Below are positions 18,596-27,624 of a stretch of DNA of 64,000 nt, one piece after another. A program made the translations under genes and the position numbers. The DNA is from Microbacteriaceae bacterium (lineage in GTDB: Bacteria > Actinomycetota > Actinomycetes > Actinomycetales > Microbacteriaceae). The notes under the pieces were generated by a model. The model had not been told where the DNA came from, ran no database searches, and saw only the letters and a list, made by a program, of their open reading frames with translations. The stretch lies in assembly GCA_009780695.1 (NCBI GenBank), contig WQZN01000001.1, positions 1-64,000 on the forward strand, in the 5' to 3' direction. Within the stretch, counting starts at the first letter, position 1, and each line of letters begins with the position of its first letter.

Positions 18596-19989
18596 CGCGG
18601 CCCGCGCACGTCGAGTCGCCGCCCACGGCGACGCCCGCGCACGCCCACGTCGCCGTCGGCGACCGTCGCGGCATCGACGCGGTGACCGTGCTGACCGTCT
18701 ACTTCGTGCTGCTGTTCGCGATCCCGTCGAGCATGTTCTTCACGTCGATGAACAGCCTCGGGCGGCCGTCGATGCTGTTCGGTCTCGGCCTCATGTTCTG
18801 GTGGCTGCTCGGCCAGCTGCAGCGCAGCGCCCCGCCCGTCCACCGGGTGCACCAGCCGGTGCGCGTGCTCGTGTTCGCCGTGCTCGCGGTCGCCCTGCTG
18901 AGCTACGGGGCGGCGCTGCTGCGCGGCCAGCCGGCCGATCAGACGAGCCCCGCGATGGTCTCGGTGCTCGACCTCGTCTCGCTCGCCGGGGTGCTGCTCG
19001 TCGCGATGGACGGCATCACCTCGCTTGAGCGCTTCCGCGCCCTCGCGGGCCGGCTCGTCACCGCAGGCGCACTCATGGCGGCGCTCGGCCTCGTGCAGTT
19101 CGCGACGGGCCGGGTGTTCGTCGACATGATCGCGATTCCGGGGATGTCGAACGACACCTCGGAGGTCGGGGGGCGCGCCGACTTCATCCGCGCGACCGCG
19201 ACGGCGAGTCATCCCCTCGAATACGCCGCCGTGCTCAGCGTCTGCCTGCCCGTCGCGATCGCCCTCGCGCTCGACCCCGTGCTCTCGGCGACCCGCCGGC
19301 ACCTGTCGTGGTGCGCCGTCGCCGTCATCGCGACCGCCGCGGCGCTCTCGGTGTCGCGCTCGGCCCTGCTCGGGGTCGCGATCGGGATCGTCTTCATCCT
19401 GCCCGCGCTGCCCTCGGCGGTGCGGCGCGCCTTCGCGGTCGGGGCGATCGCGCTCGCAGGCGCCCTCGCCGTGCTGGTGCCGGGCATGCTCTCGACGATC
19501 GTCGCGATGTTCTCGGGCATCTCGTCCGACTCGAGTGCGCAGTCGCGGTCGGCGGGCATCCCGGCCGGCCTGCACTTCATCGGCCACTCGCCGATCTTCG
19601 GCATCGGCTACGGCACCTTCCTGCCGCGCTACTACATCTTCGACAACCAGTGGATGGGCATCGCGATCCAGCTCGGCGTCGTGGGGCTCGCGGCGTTCGC
19701 CGGCCTGTTCGGCACGGGCGCGTGGAGCGCGTTCTCGGCGCGCCTCGGCGTGCATGCCGACGAGGGCGCGCGCGTCTACGGGCAGGCGCTCGTCGCGGGG
19801 ATCCTCGCGATCGCGATGCTGTGCGCGAGCTTCGACGCGCTGTCGTTCCCGCAGGCGGCGAGCCTGTGCTTCCTGCTGCCGGGCATGGCCGCCGCGCTGC
19901 GCAGGCTGTATCGCGGGGATGCCCCGCCGATCGTCTGGCGCCACGAGGACACGAGGGCCCTCGAGCGGTACCTGCGCAGCGGCGGCTAG
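18592..19989 (+). CDS. O-antigen ligase/Wzy-type polymerase
   Basis: 465-aa integral membrane protein with about 10-12 hydrophobic segments, including VLTVYFVLLFAIPSSMFF near residue 31. The Wzy_C/O-antigen ligase region carries LSVSRSALLGVAIGIVF and the large loop with HFIGHSPIFGIGYGTFLPR. It should polymerise lipid-linked repeat units outside the membrane. Last gene of the rightward operon. Its stop shares CTAG with the convergent secreted protein gene. Confidence 0.85.
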   Translation: MTRPAHVESPPTATPAHAHVAVGDRRGIDAVTVLTVYFVLLFAIPSSMFFTSMNSLGRPSMLFGLGLMFWWLLGQLQRSAPPVHRVHQPVRVLVFAVLAVALLSYGAALLRGQPADQTSPAMVSVLDLVSLAGVLLVAMDGITSLERFRALAGRLVTAGALMAALGLVQFATGRVFVDMIAIPGMSNDTSEVGGRADFIRATATASHPLEYAAVLSVCLPVAIALALDPVLSATRRHLSWCAVAVIATAAALSVSRSALLGVAIGIVFILPALPSAVRRAFAVGAIALAGALAVLVPGMLSTIVAMFSGISSDSSAQSRSAGIPAGLHFIGHSPIFGIGYGTFLPRYYIFDNQWMGIAIQLGVVGLAAFAGLFGTGAWSAFSARLGVHADEGARVYGQALVAGILAIAMLCASFDALSFPQAASLCFLLPGMAAALRRLYRGDAPPIVWRHEDTRALERYLRSGG

Positions 19990-21347
19990 GGCGTCACCCT
20001 GTAGACGTGATAGCTCGACTCGGCCGCGAACGAGTCGGTGAAGCTGCCGCCCGTCACCGGGATCGTGCGGCCCTCGTTGAGCACCGTGACCGCCCTGGCG
20101 CTCGCGAGGCCGGCCGGCAGCGCGAAGATGCGCGAGCCGGGCTGCGACGCCTTGTCGCCCGAGATCATCGCGAAGATGTAGGCCGAGCCGTTGTACCACT
20201 TGACCATCGCATCGGTGTCGTTCCCGAACGAGTAATAGTCGTCGGTCGACCCGTTGGCGCTGCGCGTCGCGTTGTAGTACGACGGCGTGTTGAGCACCGG
20301 CGCGAGCACCTGCAGCTGATCGTCCACGGTCTTCATCGCCGCGACGCGCGCCGCGTTGCAGCCGCTCGGGTCGGCCTCCGCCTGGCGCAGCACGTTGCCC
20401 GACTGGCAGCTTCCGCTGAACGACTGGTTGAACCAGATGATGCCGTTCGCGCCGTTGATGACCATGTCCATCGCCGCGCCCTGTTCCTGGGCCGGGGTGA
20501 TGTAGCGGCCGTTGGTGCTGCTGGGCGCGCCGTTCTCGACGAAGCCGAAGACGGGCTTGAGGATGCCGTCCGACGCGTCCCGCGCGCGCACGGCGCGGAT
20601 CAGCTCGCCGTAGCTCGACGCCGTCGCGCAGTGCGCGGGGTCGACCCCCCAGAACGACGTGTCGTCGCTCGGGTCGGTGTAGCAGTGGTCGTCGGTGTAC
20701 CAGTACGCGTCCACCGACACGGGCCCGTTCACCATGTTCACGTAGGTGTCGTCGGCCTGGAGCTGCGCCGCGTTGAAGTCGGAGGCGACGATCGCCGTGA
20801 AGTTCGCCTCGTCGAACCGGCCGGGGGACGCCGCGTCGATCTCCTTCTGCAGGGCGGCCTGCCCGGTCGCCGGGTCGTACCGGCCGTCGATCTCGTCGTC
20901 CAGGAAGTTGCCGACCCACGCGGGGTCGTTCGCCGACATGCCCTTCAGCGCCGTCGAGCCCACCCACGAGACACCGGTGCCGTCGAGCAGGGCGCCGTTC
21001 TCGGTGCCGTTGAGCTGCGTGTAGAAGTCGATGCCGTGGTCCTTGTCCCACGCGATGTTGGCGGCCGAGTCCCAGTCGGCCCACCAGGCGCCGATGGGGA
21101 AGACATCCGGGTTCGCCCACGCCGATGAGCCCGGGAACTTCGCATAGAACGCGGCGCCGCCCGACCACGGGATCGTCGGCAGGGATGCCAGCGGGTTCGC
21201 CCCCGGCTGCGTCGAGCCCGAGCCGCTCGCCGGAGCGTGCTGCGAGGCGGAGGGCAGCGACTGAGCGCCGACGAGTCCGAAGAAGCCCAGGACGCACACG
21301 AAGACGAGGCGCCCCCGTGCTCGGAGTTCGATCTTCGACCTCGACAT
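19986..21347 (-). CDS. Secreted protein, possible glycoside-hydrolase-like barrel
   Basis: 453-aa protein with a signal peptide or N-terminal anchor (about 12-30, GRLVFVCVLGFFGLVGA). The mature part is rich in aromatic and acidic residues in barrel-like strand ends (FPIGAWWADWDS, WVGNFLDDEIDGRYD, SVDAYWYTDDHCYTD, GIIWFNQSFSGSC) with four or more cysteines. This looks like a TIM-barrel glycosidase or a non-catalytic relative, but I could not assign a family. Its place in the EPS locus suggests it trims or remodels the polymer. ATG 21347 has GGGAG 10 nt upstream. The long upstream frame is a shadow. Confidence 0.6.
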   Translation of the reverse strand: MSRSKIELRARGRLVFVCVLGFFGLVGAQSLPSASQHAPASGSGSTQPGANPLASLPTIPWSGGAAFYAKFPGSSAWANPDVFPIGAWWADWDSAANIAWDKDHGIDFYTQLNGTENGALLDGTGVSWVGSTALKGMSANDPAWVGNFLDDEIDGRYDPATGQAALQKEIDAASPGRFDEANFTAIVASDFNAAQLQADDTYVNMVNGPVSVDAYWYTDDHCYTDPSDDTSFWGVDPAHCATASSYGELIRAVRARDASDGILKPVFGFVENGAPSSTNGRYITPAQEQGAAMDMVINGANGIIWFNQSFSGSCQSGNVLRQAEADPSGCNAARVAAMKTVDDQLQVLAPVLNTPSYYNATRSANGSTDDYYSFGNDTDAMVKWYNGSAYIFAMISGDKASQPGSRIFALPAGLASARAVTVLNEGRTIPVTGGSFTDSFAAESSYHVYRVTP

Positions 21348-21430
21348 GTACCGACCACTCCCGCCCGCGAAGGTTGTGCGCGTGGTGCCGCCCGATCGCG
21401 GGCGACGGCCGAAAGCGAGATTACATCGAC

Positions 21431-22693
21431 TTATGCCGAAGCCCAAGCATTCCTCAGTTTTTCGGGGTCGGCCGATGACCCCGACGGGCGCGCGAGCTCG
21501 CCCTCGATGAGCTCGGCGACCGCGGCCTGCGTGTCCGACCAGACGGTCTCGCGGTGCCGGGACGCCGCGAGCGAGCGGCGCGCGACATCCCCGGACTCGA
21601 CGAGCGTGCACAGGGCGTCCGCGAGCGCCGCGGGCGTCGGCGCCGCCCACACGGCGTACGGGTTCGACAGGTCGGCGCGCGCCGAGCGCGCGTCGTTGAT
21701 CACGGGGATCGCGCCGGCCGCGAGCATCTCGGCGGCGATGAGCGAGATGTTCGTGAACGACAGCGCGAGACCGCCGACGACGCGGTTGTAGAGGGCGTCG
21801 AGCTCGGCGGGCGCGAGCGTGCCGTGGCTCACGACGGGCACCGCCCAGTCGCCGACGGCGTCGCCGTAGACATGGATGTCGTGCTCGGGGTGCCGCTCGT
21901 GGAACCGCTCGACCGCCGCGCGCGCGAGCAGGTAGCCGCGCCGGTCGTTGTTGCGCCGCACATACACCGAGATGCCGTGCCGGGGCGCGTCGCCTGCCCG
22001 CCGGTAGACGCCCGTGTCGACGCCGAACGGCACACGGTGCGCGGGCGCGCCGATCGCGTCGAGCTCTGAGCCGACCATGTCGCCGAGCGCGATGTTGACG
22101 AAGCCGAAGCGGTAGGTGTCCTCGGCGAGCGCGTAGAGCGCGCCGCGGGGGTAGAAATAGGGCTCGAAGTCCTGGATGAAGTAGAACACCCGCGCGCCGG
22201 CGGGCGCATGGCGGGCGGCGACGTGCGCCGTCGCCCACGACGACGCGACGACCGCGTCGAAGCCCGCGAGCCCGGCGGCGGCATCCGCGATCGCGACCCG
22301 GTCGGGCACACCGAGCCACGGCCAGTGCGCGGCGATGACCCCAGTGTGGCGCAGCGGGTCGCCGCGCTGCGGGTCGTAGAGCGCGATCGTGTTGCGGTGC
22401 CCGCGCGCCGACATCCCCGCGATCATGCGGAACAGCGTCGTGTGGCCGCCCGAGCCGGCCGCCGGCGCCCGGCACAGCCACGCGATGCGCGCGGGCCCGT
22501 CGATCGGCCGGGCCGGTGCGGTCGGGCGCGCGTCCCCCGACGACCAGATGTCGGCGGGGTGGATGTCGGGCGCCGCCGCGCCCGCGTCGAGCCGGTGATA
22601 CGCGCGCAGCACCGCGCGCCGAGCGAGGCCGCCCGCGCCCTCGGTGCGCAGGACGCGCAGCACCCCGCCCACGGCCGAGCCCGCCGCGCTCAC
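21431..22693 (-). CDS. GT4-type glycosyltransferase
   Basis: 420-aa GT-B glycosyltransferase. Segments include IAWLCRAPAAGSGGHTTLFRM at the N-terminus, FYFIQDFEPYFYPRGA, the VPFGVDTGVYRR hinge and LSFTNISLIAAEMLAAGAIPVIND for the donor site; this pattern is common in rhamnan/EPS transferases. GTG 22693 overlaps the ABC transporter stop (GTGA). Part of the leftward operon that starts at 27070, so it is co-expressed with the carrier-protein ligase. Confidence 0.85.
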   Translation of the reverse strand: MSAAGSAVGGVLRVLRTEGAGGLARRAVLRAYHRLDAGAAAPDIHPADIWSSGDARPTAPARPIDGPARIAWLCRAPAAGSGGHTTLFRMIAGMSARGHRNTIALYDPQRGDPLRHTGVIAAHWPWLGVPDRVAIADAAAGLAGFDAVVASSWATAHVAARHAPAGARVFYFIQDFEPYFYPRGALYALAEDTYRFGFVNIALGDMVGSELDAIGAPAHRVPFGVDTGVYRRAGDAPRHGISVYVRRNNDRRGYLLARAAVERFHERHPEHDIHVYGDAVGDWAVPVVSHGTLAPAELDALYNRVVGGLALSFTNISLIAAEMLAAGAIPVINDARSARADLSNPYAVWAAPTPAALADALCTLVESGDVARRSLAASRHRETVWSDTQAAVAELIEGELARPSGSSADPEKLRNAWASA

Positions 22694-24486
22694 GTCAGGC
22701 TGCCGAGCTCGACGAGCCGCGCGAAGTCGTCGTTCAGCAGCTGCAGCTCCTCGAAGCCGCCGGCGCCCTCGATGCGCCCGTCCTGCAGGAACACGACCTG
22801 GTTGCAGTTGCGCACGGTCGACAGGCGGTGCGCCACGATCACGATCGTCACCGAGCCGTGCAGGTGCGAGATGGTCTCGGAGATGCGCTGCTCGGTCTCG
22901 TTGTCGAGGGCCGACGTCGCCTCGTCGAGGATCAGCAGCTCGGGCCGCGTGTAGAGGGCGCGCGCGATGCCGATGCGCTGCCGCTGGCCGCCCGAGAGGC
23001 GCACGCCGCGCTCGCCGATGAAGGTGTCGAGGCCCTCGGGCAGCTGGGCGACGAGCTCGGCGAGCTGCGCGCCGCGGATCGCCTCGGCGAGCCGGCCCGT
23101 GTCGACCTCGGCGTCCTCCTCGCCGAACGCGATGTTGGCGCGCAGGCTCGCGTCGAGCAGGTAGACCTCCTGCGGCACGAGCCCGACGCTGCGCTGCCAC
23201 GCGGGCAGCAGGTCGCCGATCGGGGCGCCGTCGGCGCGGATCGAGCCGGAGGTCGGGCGGTACAGCCCGAGCAGCAGGTCCACGACCGTGCTCTTGCCCG
23301 CGCCGCTCGGGCCGACGAGCGCCACGGACTCGCCCACGGGGATGCGCAGCGAGACGCCGTCGACCGCGGGGCGGTCGCGCCCGGCGTGGAAGAACGTGAC
23401 GCCCTGCAGCGCGATCTCGCGGCGGAGCCGGAAGGGCGCGGCGGAGAGGGCGGATGCCTCGGCGGGCTCCGAGGGCGCGACCTCCTCGGCCGCCCTCAGG
23501 TCCGCGATCACGATCTCGTACGCCGGCCGCCCGAGGCGGACCATGCTCATCGAGCTCACGAGGCGCGTCGCGCTCGGCATCAGCCGGAATCCGGCGGCGG
23601 TGAGCGCCGCGAGCACGCTCACCGACTCGGCGGGCGAGGTCGTCATGAAGATGTAGAGGCTGAGCCCCGCGATGCCCATGATGAACACGACCTCGAAGAG
23701 GTACTTCGGCAGCTCGCCGAGGAACGCCGAGGTGCGCTGCGCGGCCGCGTAGTCCTCGCGCGCGAGGCCGTAGTGCCGCAGGAAGTACGGCGCCTTGTGC
23801 CGCACGCGGATCTCCTTGATGCCCCCGAGCGCATGCCCCGCGGCCTGGTAGACCCGCTCGATCGACGTGATCAGGCGGCGGCCTGCGGTGCGCGCCATGG
23901 GGCGGATGACCCAGTAGAACAGCGCGATCGTCGCGAGGAAGTAGCCGAGCAGCAGGAGCGCCGGCACCGGCACCAGCACGACGAGGGTGAGCGACACCGC
24001 GACGATCGTGACGGCCTCGCTGATGACGTTCATCGTGTTGACGACGACCTTCTCGAAGAAGCTGTGCACCCCGTCGTTGATGACGCGGATGAAGTCGGAG
24101 GAGCTGCGCTCGAGGTGCAGGCCGTAGGGCGCACCCAGGTAGTAGCCGAGGATGCGCGTCGACATCGCCGTCTCCTCGCGCGCGAGGAAGCCGAGCAGCC
24201 ACCAGCGGAACGCGATGACCATGGCGCCCTTGGCGAAGAACGCGCCGAACGTGACGAGGGCGAGGTAGACGGCGAGGTGCTGCCGGTCCGGGTGGCCGAA
24301 GACGCCCGCGAGCCAGCCGAGCAGGCCGTGCTGCAGCGAGTCGCCGCTGAGCAGCTGCATGAGCGGCACGATGAGCGCGACGCCCACGGCGTCGGCGAGG
24401 CCCGCGAGGACCGTGCCGACGGTCGCGACGCCGAGCCGGTGGCGCGTCCGGGCGGAGAACAGCAGGCGGAACGTGTCGGGGTTCAT
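22690..24486 (-). CDS. ABC half-transporter, candidate lipid-linked sugar flippase
   Basis: 598-aa exporter with an N-terminal six-helix membrane domain and a C-terminal ATPase: Walker A GPSGAGKSTVVDLLLG, signature RLSGGQRQRIGIARAL, Walker B LLILDEATSALD and the H-loop VAHRLSTV. The N-terminus (TVLAGLADAVGVALIVPLMQLL) resembles PglK-type flippases of lipid-linked oligosaccharides. No MATE-like Wzx is present in the locus, so this may flip the EPS unit; export of a small molecule made by the adjacent carrier-protein genes is the alternative. ATG 24486 overlaps the preceding stop (ATGA). Confidence 0.85.
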   Translation of the reverse strand: MNPDTFRLLFSARTRHRLGVATVGTVLAGLADAVGVALIVPLMQLLSGDSLQHGLLGWLAGVFGHPDRQHLAVYLALVTFGAFFAKGAMVIAFRWWLLGFLAREETAMSTRILGYYLGAPYGLHLERSSSDFIRVINDGVHSFFEKVVVNTMNVISEAVTIVAVSLTLVVLVPVPALLLLGYFLATIALFYWVIRPMARTAGRRLITSIERVYQAAGHALGGIKEIRVRHKAPYFLRHYGLAREDYAAAQRTSAFLGELPKYLFEVVFIMGIAGLSLYIFMTTSPAESVSVLAALTAAGFRLMPSATRLVSSMSMVRLGRPAYEIVIADLRAAEEVAPSEPAEASALSAAPFRLRREIALQGVTFFHAGRDRPAVDGVSLRIPVGESVALVGPSGAGKSTVVDLLLGLYRPTSGSIRADGAPIGDLLPAWQRSVGLVPQEVYLLDASLRANIAFGEEDAEVDTGRLAEAIRGAQLAELVAQLPEGLDTFIGERGVRLSGGQRQRIGIARALYTRPELLILDEATSALDNETEQRISETISHLHGSVTIVIVAHRLSTVRNCNQVVFLQDGRIEGAGGFEELQLLNDDFARLVELGSLT

Positions 24487-26114
24487 CGGCAGAACTCCTC
24501 GTCGAGCACGTGCATGACGGTCTCGTAGGCCGAGTGCGAGAGCAGGGCGTGGTCGGTGCGCGCGTCGAGGTCGAGGGACATCCGCCGCCCGCCCGCCCGC
24601 AGCCGCTCGAAGCCGATCTCGCCGTCCATCGCCGAGAACCAGGGCTGGTCCTCAGGCCCGAACAGCAGGCGCACGCTCGTCGTGCGCGGCACGGGCCGCA
24701 GCACCTGCTCGACGGTCTCGAGCACGCCGAAGCGTGCGAGCACCCGGCGCAGCGGGTACGGCGAGCGCGCCCGCACGGCGTCCTTGAACGCGCGCAGCGG
24801 GCCGGGGCCCTGCGCGGGCTCGAGCGAGCCGTCGACGCTGGCGCGGGTCGCGCCGCCGCCCAGCGGGGCGTCCTGTCTGCGCTCGAAGATGTCGCGGTAG
24901 TACTCGCTCGAGCAGCGCCACGCCTGGTTGTTGATCATGACGATGCGCCGCAGGGGCACGCGGGTCGCCGCGCGCGCGATCACCCACGCGCCGGCGCACA
25001 CGCCGACCCCCGTGACCGGGGCACCGGATTCGGTGTGCAGCCAGGCCGCCATCGCGCCGGCATCCGCCGCCACGCTCTCGCTGAGCAGATTGGGGTCGCG
25101 GATGTCCGCGACCTCCGCCGCATCGCCGAACCCGCGCGGGTCCGCGCGCAGGTTCGCGACGCCGTGCGCGCCGAGGCGCCGCGACGCGGGGGCCCACACG
25201 CGGTTCACGCCCTTCGCCTCGCCGCCGGCCGGCACGAGCAGGGCGGCCGCGGGCCGCCGCTCGGCGTCCACGGGCGCCGTGTAGATGCCGGGCAGCCGAT
25301 CCGCGCCGATCGCGACGAAGCGCTGACGCACGCTGAGGCCGCTCTCGCGGTCGACGACGACCGCCTCGGCCTCGGGCGCCCACGCGGGCAGCGCGACCGG
25401 CTCGGCCGGCACGAGCGCCCCGAGCAGCCGGTCGATCGAGCCGAGCGGCGCCCGCGCCAGCAGCTGCTCGGTGCCGTACAGTCGCGCGGCCGTCTCGGGG
25501 TCGTCCTCGAACACGATGCGCGTGCCGTCGGGCAGCTCGCCCGGGCCGCTCGCCGTGGGGTCGCCCAGGCCGCGGATCGCTGCCGCGTCGGCGGCCGCGA
25601 AGCGATAGCTCGAGACCTCGACCCCGTCGGCCGAGAGCGGGAAGCCGTCGGGCAGCGCGACCTTGCGCAGCGCCTCGTGGCGGCGCAGGAACGCGCGGCC
25701 GCCGATCGGCTCCCACAGCACGCGCGAGCGGATGCCCGGCGCCGCGGTGGTCGCGGCGACCGCCGCACCGACGCGGAACCCGACGACGTCCACACCGGTG
25801 CGGCCCGCGGCGTGCTCGGCGAGCCGCACCGCGGCGCGGAGGTCCTGCCGCCACGCCTCCACGAGATCGAGACCGGCCTGCGCCGGCTCCGAGTCGCCCT
25901 GCCCCGACCACGCGAAGCGCACCGCGACCCAGCCGCGGCGGGCGGCGGTGATGGCGAGGACCCGCAGCGCGCGGTAGCTCACCTGGCTCTCCTGGGCGAG
26001 CGACGGGGCGATCACGACCGCACCGACGGCGCGCCCGTCATCCGGCCGATGCACCCAGCCTTCGATCGCGCGGCCGCCGCTGCGGAACCAGGTCGGGTGC
26101 CCGAGGGCGCTCAC
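24483..26114 (-). CDS. Double alpha/beta hydrolase with Cys nucleophile in the second domain
   Basis: 543 aa with two alpha/beta hydrolase-like halves. In the first (about 15-200) the nucleophile elbow reads VGFRVGA (111-117), so the serine is missing. In the second (about 260-540) it reads GVCAGAW (371-377), with Cys373 as nucleophile, and a later TDHALLSHS could give the catalytic histidine. Such enzymes may act as thioesterases, transferases or dienelactone-type hydrolases. Acting on the carrier-protein thioester or releasing its product is inferred from context. GTG 26114 overlaps the ligase stop (GTGA). The reading frame upstream of it is a shadow of the ligase gene. Confidence 0.75.
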   Translation of the reverse strand: MSALGHPTWFRSGGRAIEGWVHRPDDGRAVGAVVIAPSLAQESQVSYRALRVLAITAARRGWVAVRFAWSGQGDSEPAQAGLDLVEAWRQDLRAAVRLAEHAAGRTGVDVVGFRVGAAVAATTAAPGIRSRVLWEPIGGRAFLRRHEALRKVALPDGFPLSADGVEVSSYRFAAADAAAIRGLGDPTASGPGELPDGTRIVFEDDPETAARLYGTEQLLARAPLGSIDRLLGALVPAEPVALPAWAPEAEAVVVDRESGLSVRQRFVAIGADRLPGIYTAPVDAERRPAAALLVPAGGEAKGVNRVWAPASRRLGAHGVANLRADPRGFGDAAEVADIRDPNLLSESVAADAGAMAAWLHTESGAPVTGVGVCAGAWVIARAATRVPLRRIVMINNQAWRCSSEYYRDIFERRQDAPLGGGATRASVDGSLEPAQGPGPLRAFKDAVRARSPYPLRRVLARFGVLETVEQVLRPVPRTTSVRLLFGPEDQPWFSAMDGEIGFERLRAGGRRMSLDLDARTDHALLSHSAYETVMHVLDEEFCR

Positions 26115-27070
26115 GCCACCGCGCCGACGTCGGCGAGCCCGAGCAGCTCGCGCACCCGGGGCGGCCAGTCGACGATCTCGAAGCCGTGGCGCGCGGCGAG
26201 CGCGAAGACGATGCGCTCCATGCCGTAGGCCGAGCACGCGCTGTGCGCGACCGTGCCGTCCGCCTGGTGGAGCGCGAACTCGGCGCCGAAGTGGGTGCCG
26301 TGGTAGTTGCCCGAGCCGATCGCGGTCGGCCTGCCGGCGTAGACCTCGGTGACGAGCTCGAACTTCGCCTCGTCCTGCAGCTGGCTCGCGGCGAGCATCG
26401 CGCCGCCGCGGCCGAAGAACGGGTCGTTGGCGGGCACGACGTCGATCACGAGGCCGAGCGCCTCGAAGATGCCGCGTGCGATCGCGATGCCCTGCACGCG
26501 GTGCGCGCGCGCCTGCTGCTCCGAGCCGACGACCACGTATTCGCGCATGCGGAAGGCGACGAAGCGCATGGGGTCGTCCGAGGGCTCGTGGCGGAAGCAC
26601 TCGCCCGTCATCTCATAGACGGTGGCGCCGGCCGCGGTCGTGCCCTCGAGGTAGGCGTAGAGCGGGTGGCAGGCGGCGGATGCCACGGCGAGGCCGGTGG
26701 GCGAGAGCCTCCCCTGCCAGTCGCCGCCGCGGTCGTACACGTCGATGAGCTCGCGGTACTCGGACTGCTCGCCCGTGAACGACGAGATCGTGCCGAGCAG
26801 CTGCGGGAACGACGCGACGTAGTCGGTGCGCTCGAGCATCGAGGCCGAGAACACCGGGGGGAAGCGCACGGCCGTGACGGGGGCGGCGAACCGGGCGCGG
26901 GTCGTGCGGGAGATGAGGGCGGCGAGCCCGTCGTAGACCGCGTTGGCCTGCGGGCCGAGGCCGGGCAGCACGGCGGTGCGCGAAGGCAGCAGCCAGCCGT
27001 GGGCGATGAGCTCGGTGCGGAATCCGCCGCGCTCGCGGGTGAGGACGTCGGTGGCGTCAGGAGTCGTCAT
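26111..27070 (-). CDS. Amino acid:[carrier protein] ligase, SerRS-like
   Basis: 319 aa, the catalytic domain of a class II seryl-tRNA-synthetase relative without a tRNA-binding arm. Motif 2-like GECFRHEPSDDPMRFVAFRMREY, FFGRGGAMLAASQLQDEAKFE, GSGNYHGTHFGAEF and motif 3-like AHSACSAYGMERIVFAL are all visible, as are zinc-site candidates CHPLY, GECF and SACSAYG. Characterised homologues in Bradyrhizobium and Agrobacterium activate Gly or Ala with ATP and load it on the phosphopantetheine arm of a small carrier protein instead of tRNA. The partner carrier protein, AcpS and an acyl-CoA-dehydrogenase-like enzyme are adjacent, the known context. First gene of a leftward operon. ATG 27070 is used. 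Amino acid specificity is not readable. Confidence 0.9.
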   Translation of the reverse strand: MTTPDATDVLTRERGGFRTELIAHGWLLPSRTAVLPGLGPQANAVYDGLAALISRTTRARFAAPVTAVRFPPVFSASMLERTDYVASFPQLLGTISSFTGEQSEYRELIDVYDRGGDWQGRLSPTGLAVASAACHPLYAYLEGTTAAGATVYEMTGECFRHEPSDDPMRFVAFRMREYVVVGSEQQARAHRVQGIAIARGIFEALGLVIDVVPANDPFFGRGGAMLAASQLQDEAKFELVTEVYAGRPTAIGSGNYHGTHFGAEFALHQADGTVAHSACSAYGMERIVFALAARHGFEIVDWPPRVRELLGLADVGAVA

Positions 27071-27152
27071 GTCAGGAGGCCTTTCCCGGGGTTGTGGGCA
27101 GTTCCAAGGCTTACTGAGGCTAATTCAGTTTCTAACGGACGACTCCCCCCTG

Positions 27153-27167
27153 TTGAGGGGAACTCAC
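27153..27167. promoter_or_regulatory. Operator-like inverted repeat, EPS family site 5
   Basis: TTGAG-GGGAA-CTCAC, 83 bp upstream of the ligase start. It abuts or overlaps the -35 area of a possible minus-strand promoter with -10 TAGAAA (27134-27129). A one-mismatch copy, CTGAG-GCTAA-TTCAG, lies at 27114-27128 over the expected transcription start. Confidence 0.55.
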
Positions 27168-27168
27168 T

Positions 27169-27609
27169 TTATTCGACAGGCAGCGGTGGCGCGGATGCCG
27201 CGCCGCCCGCCCCGTCACATGCGGTCGCGACGGCGACGGCGAACGCGAAGGGCTCCGCGTGACTGATCGACACGGCGATCTCGGCGATGCCGGCCGCCGC
27301 CGCGAGCGCGGCTGCGGCCTCGGCGAGGCGGACCACCGGCGCACCGGCGGCATCCGCCAGCACCTCGATCTGCGGCCACGGCACGGCGGCGTCGGGCGCG
27401 CCGCGCAGCACCTTGAACACGGCCTCCTTCGCGGCGAAGCGGCCGCCGAGGAACCGCGCGACGGCGCCGGCGTCCGCGAGGGAATCCGCGAGCTCGCGCT
27501 CCGCGGGGCCCAGCAGGCGGCGGACGTAGGCGTCGCCGAACTCGGCGAGCCCCGCACGCACCTCGGCGACGTTCTGGACGTCGCACCCCACGCGCACCGC
27601 GTCGGCCAT
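27169..27609 (-). CDS. acpS: Holo-[acyl-carrier-protein] synthase
   Basis: 146-aa 4'-phosphopantetheinyl transferase. The metal-binding VGCDVQNVAEV (Asp10) and the FLGGRFAAKEAVFKVL signature (Lys61, Glu62) are intact, and SISHAEPFAFAVA closes the fold. It converts the apo carrier protein to the holo form with coenzyme A. ATG 27609 is chosen because GGAG lies 6 nt upstream; the longer frame to 27726 adds 39 unrelated residues. It sits between the ligase operon and the divergent carrier-protein operon, so it is probably dedicated to that carrier protein, though it could be the general housekeeping AcpS of the genome. Confidence 0.92.
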   Translation of the reverse strand: MADAVRVGCDVQNVAEVRAGLAEFGDAYVRRLLGPAERELADSLADAGAVARFLGGRFAAKEAVFKVLRGAPDAAVPWPQIEVLADAAGAPVVRLAEAAAALAAAAGIAEIAVSISHAEPFAFAVAVATACDGAGGAASAPPLPVE

Positions 27610-27624
27610 ACCGGTCTCCACTTC

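Noticed and set aside
24483..26600. 705-aa version of the double hydrolase
   Set aside because: The first 162 codons are a shadow of the amino acid:[carrier protein] ligase; the GTG at 26114 with GTGA overlap is the likely start.
26111..27070. Genuine seryl-tRNA synthetase
   Set aside because: At 319 aa it lacks the N-terminal tRNA-binding coiled coil, and its neighbours are a carrier protein and AcpS.
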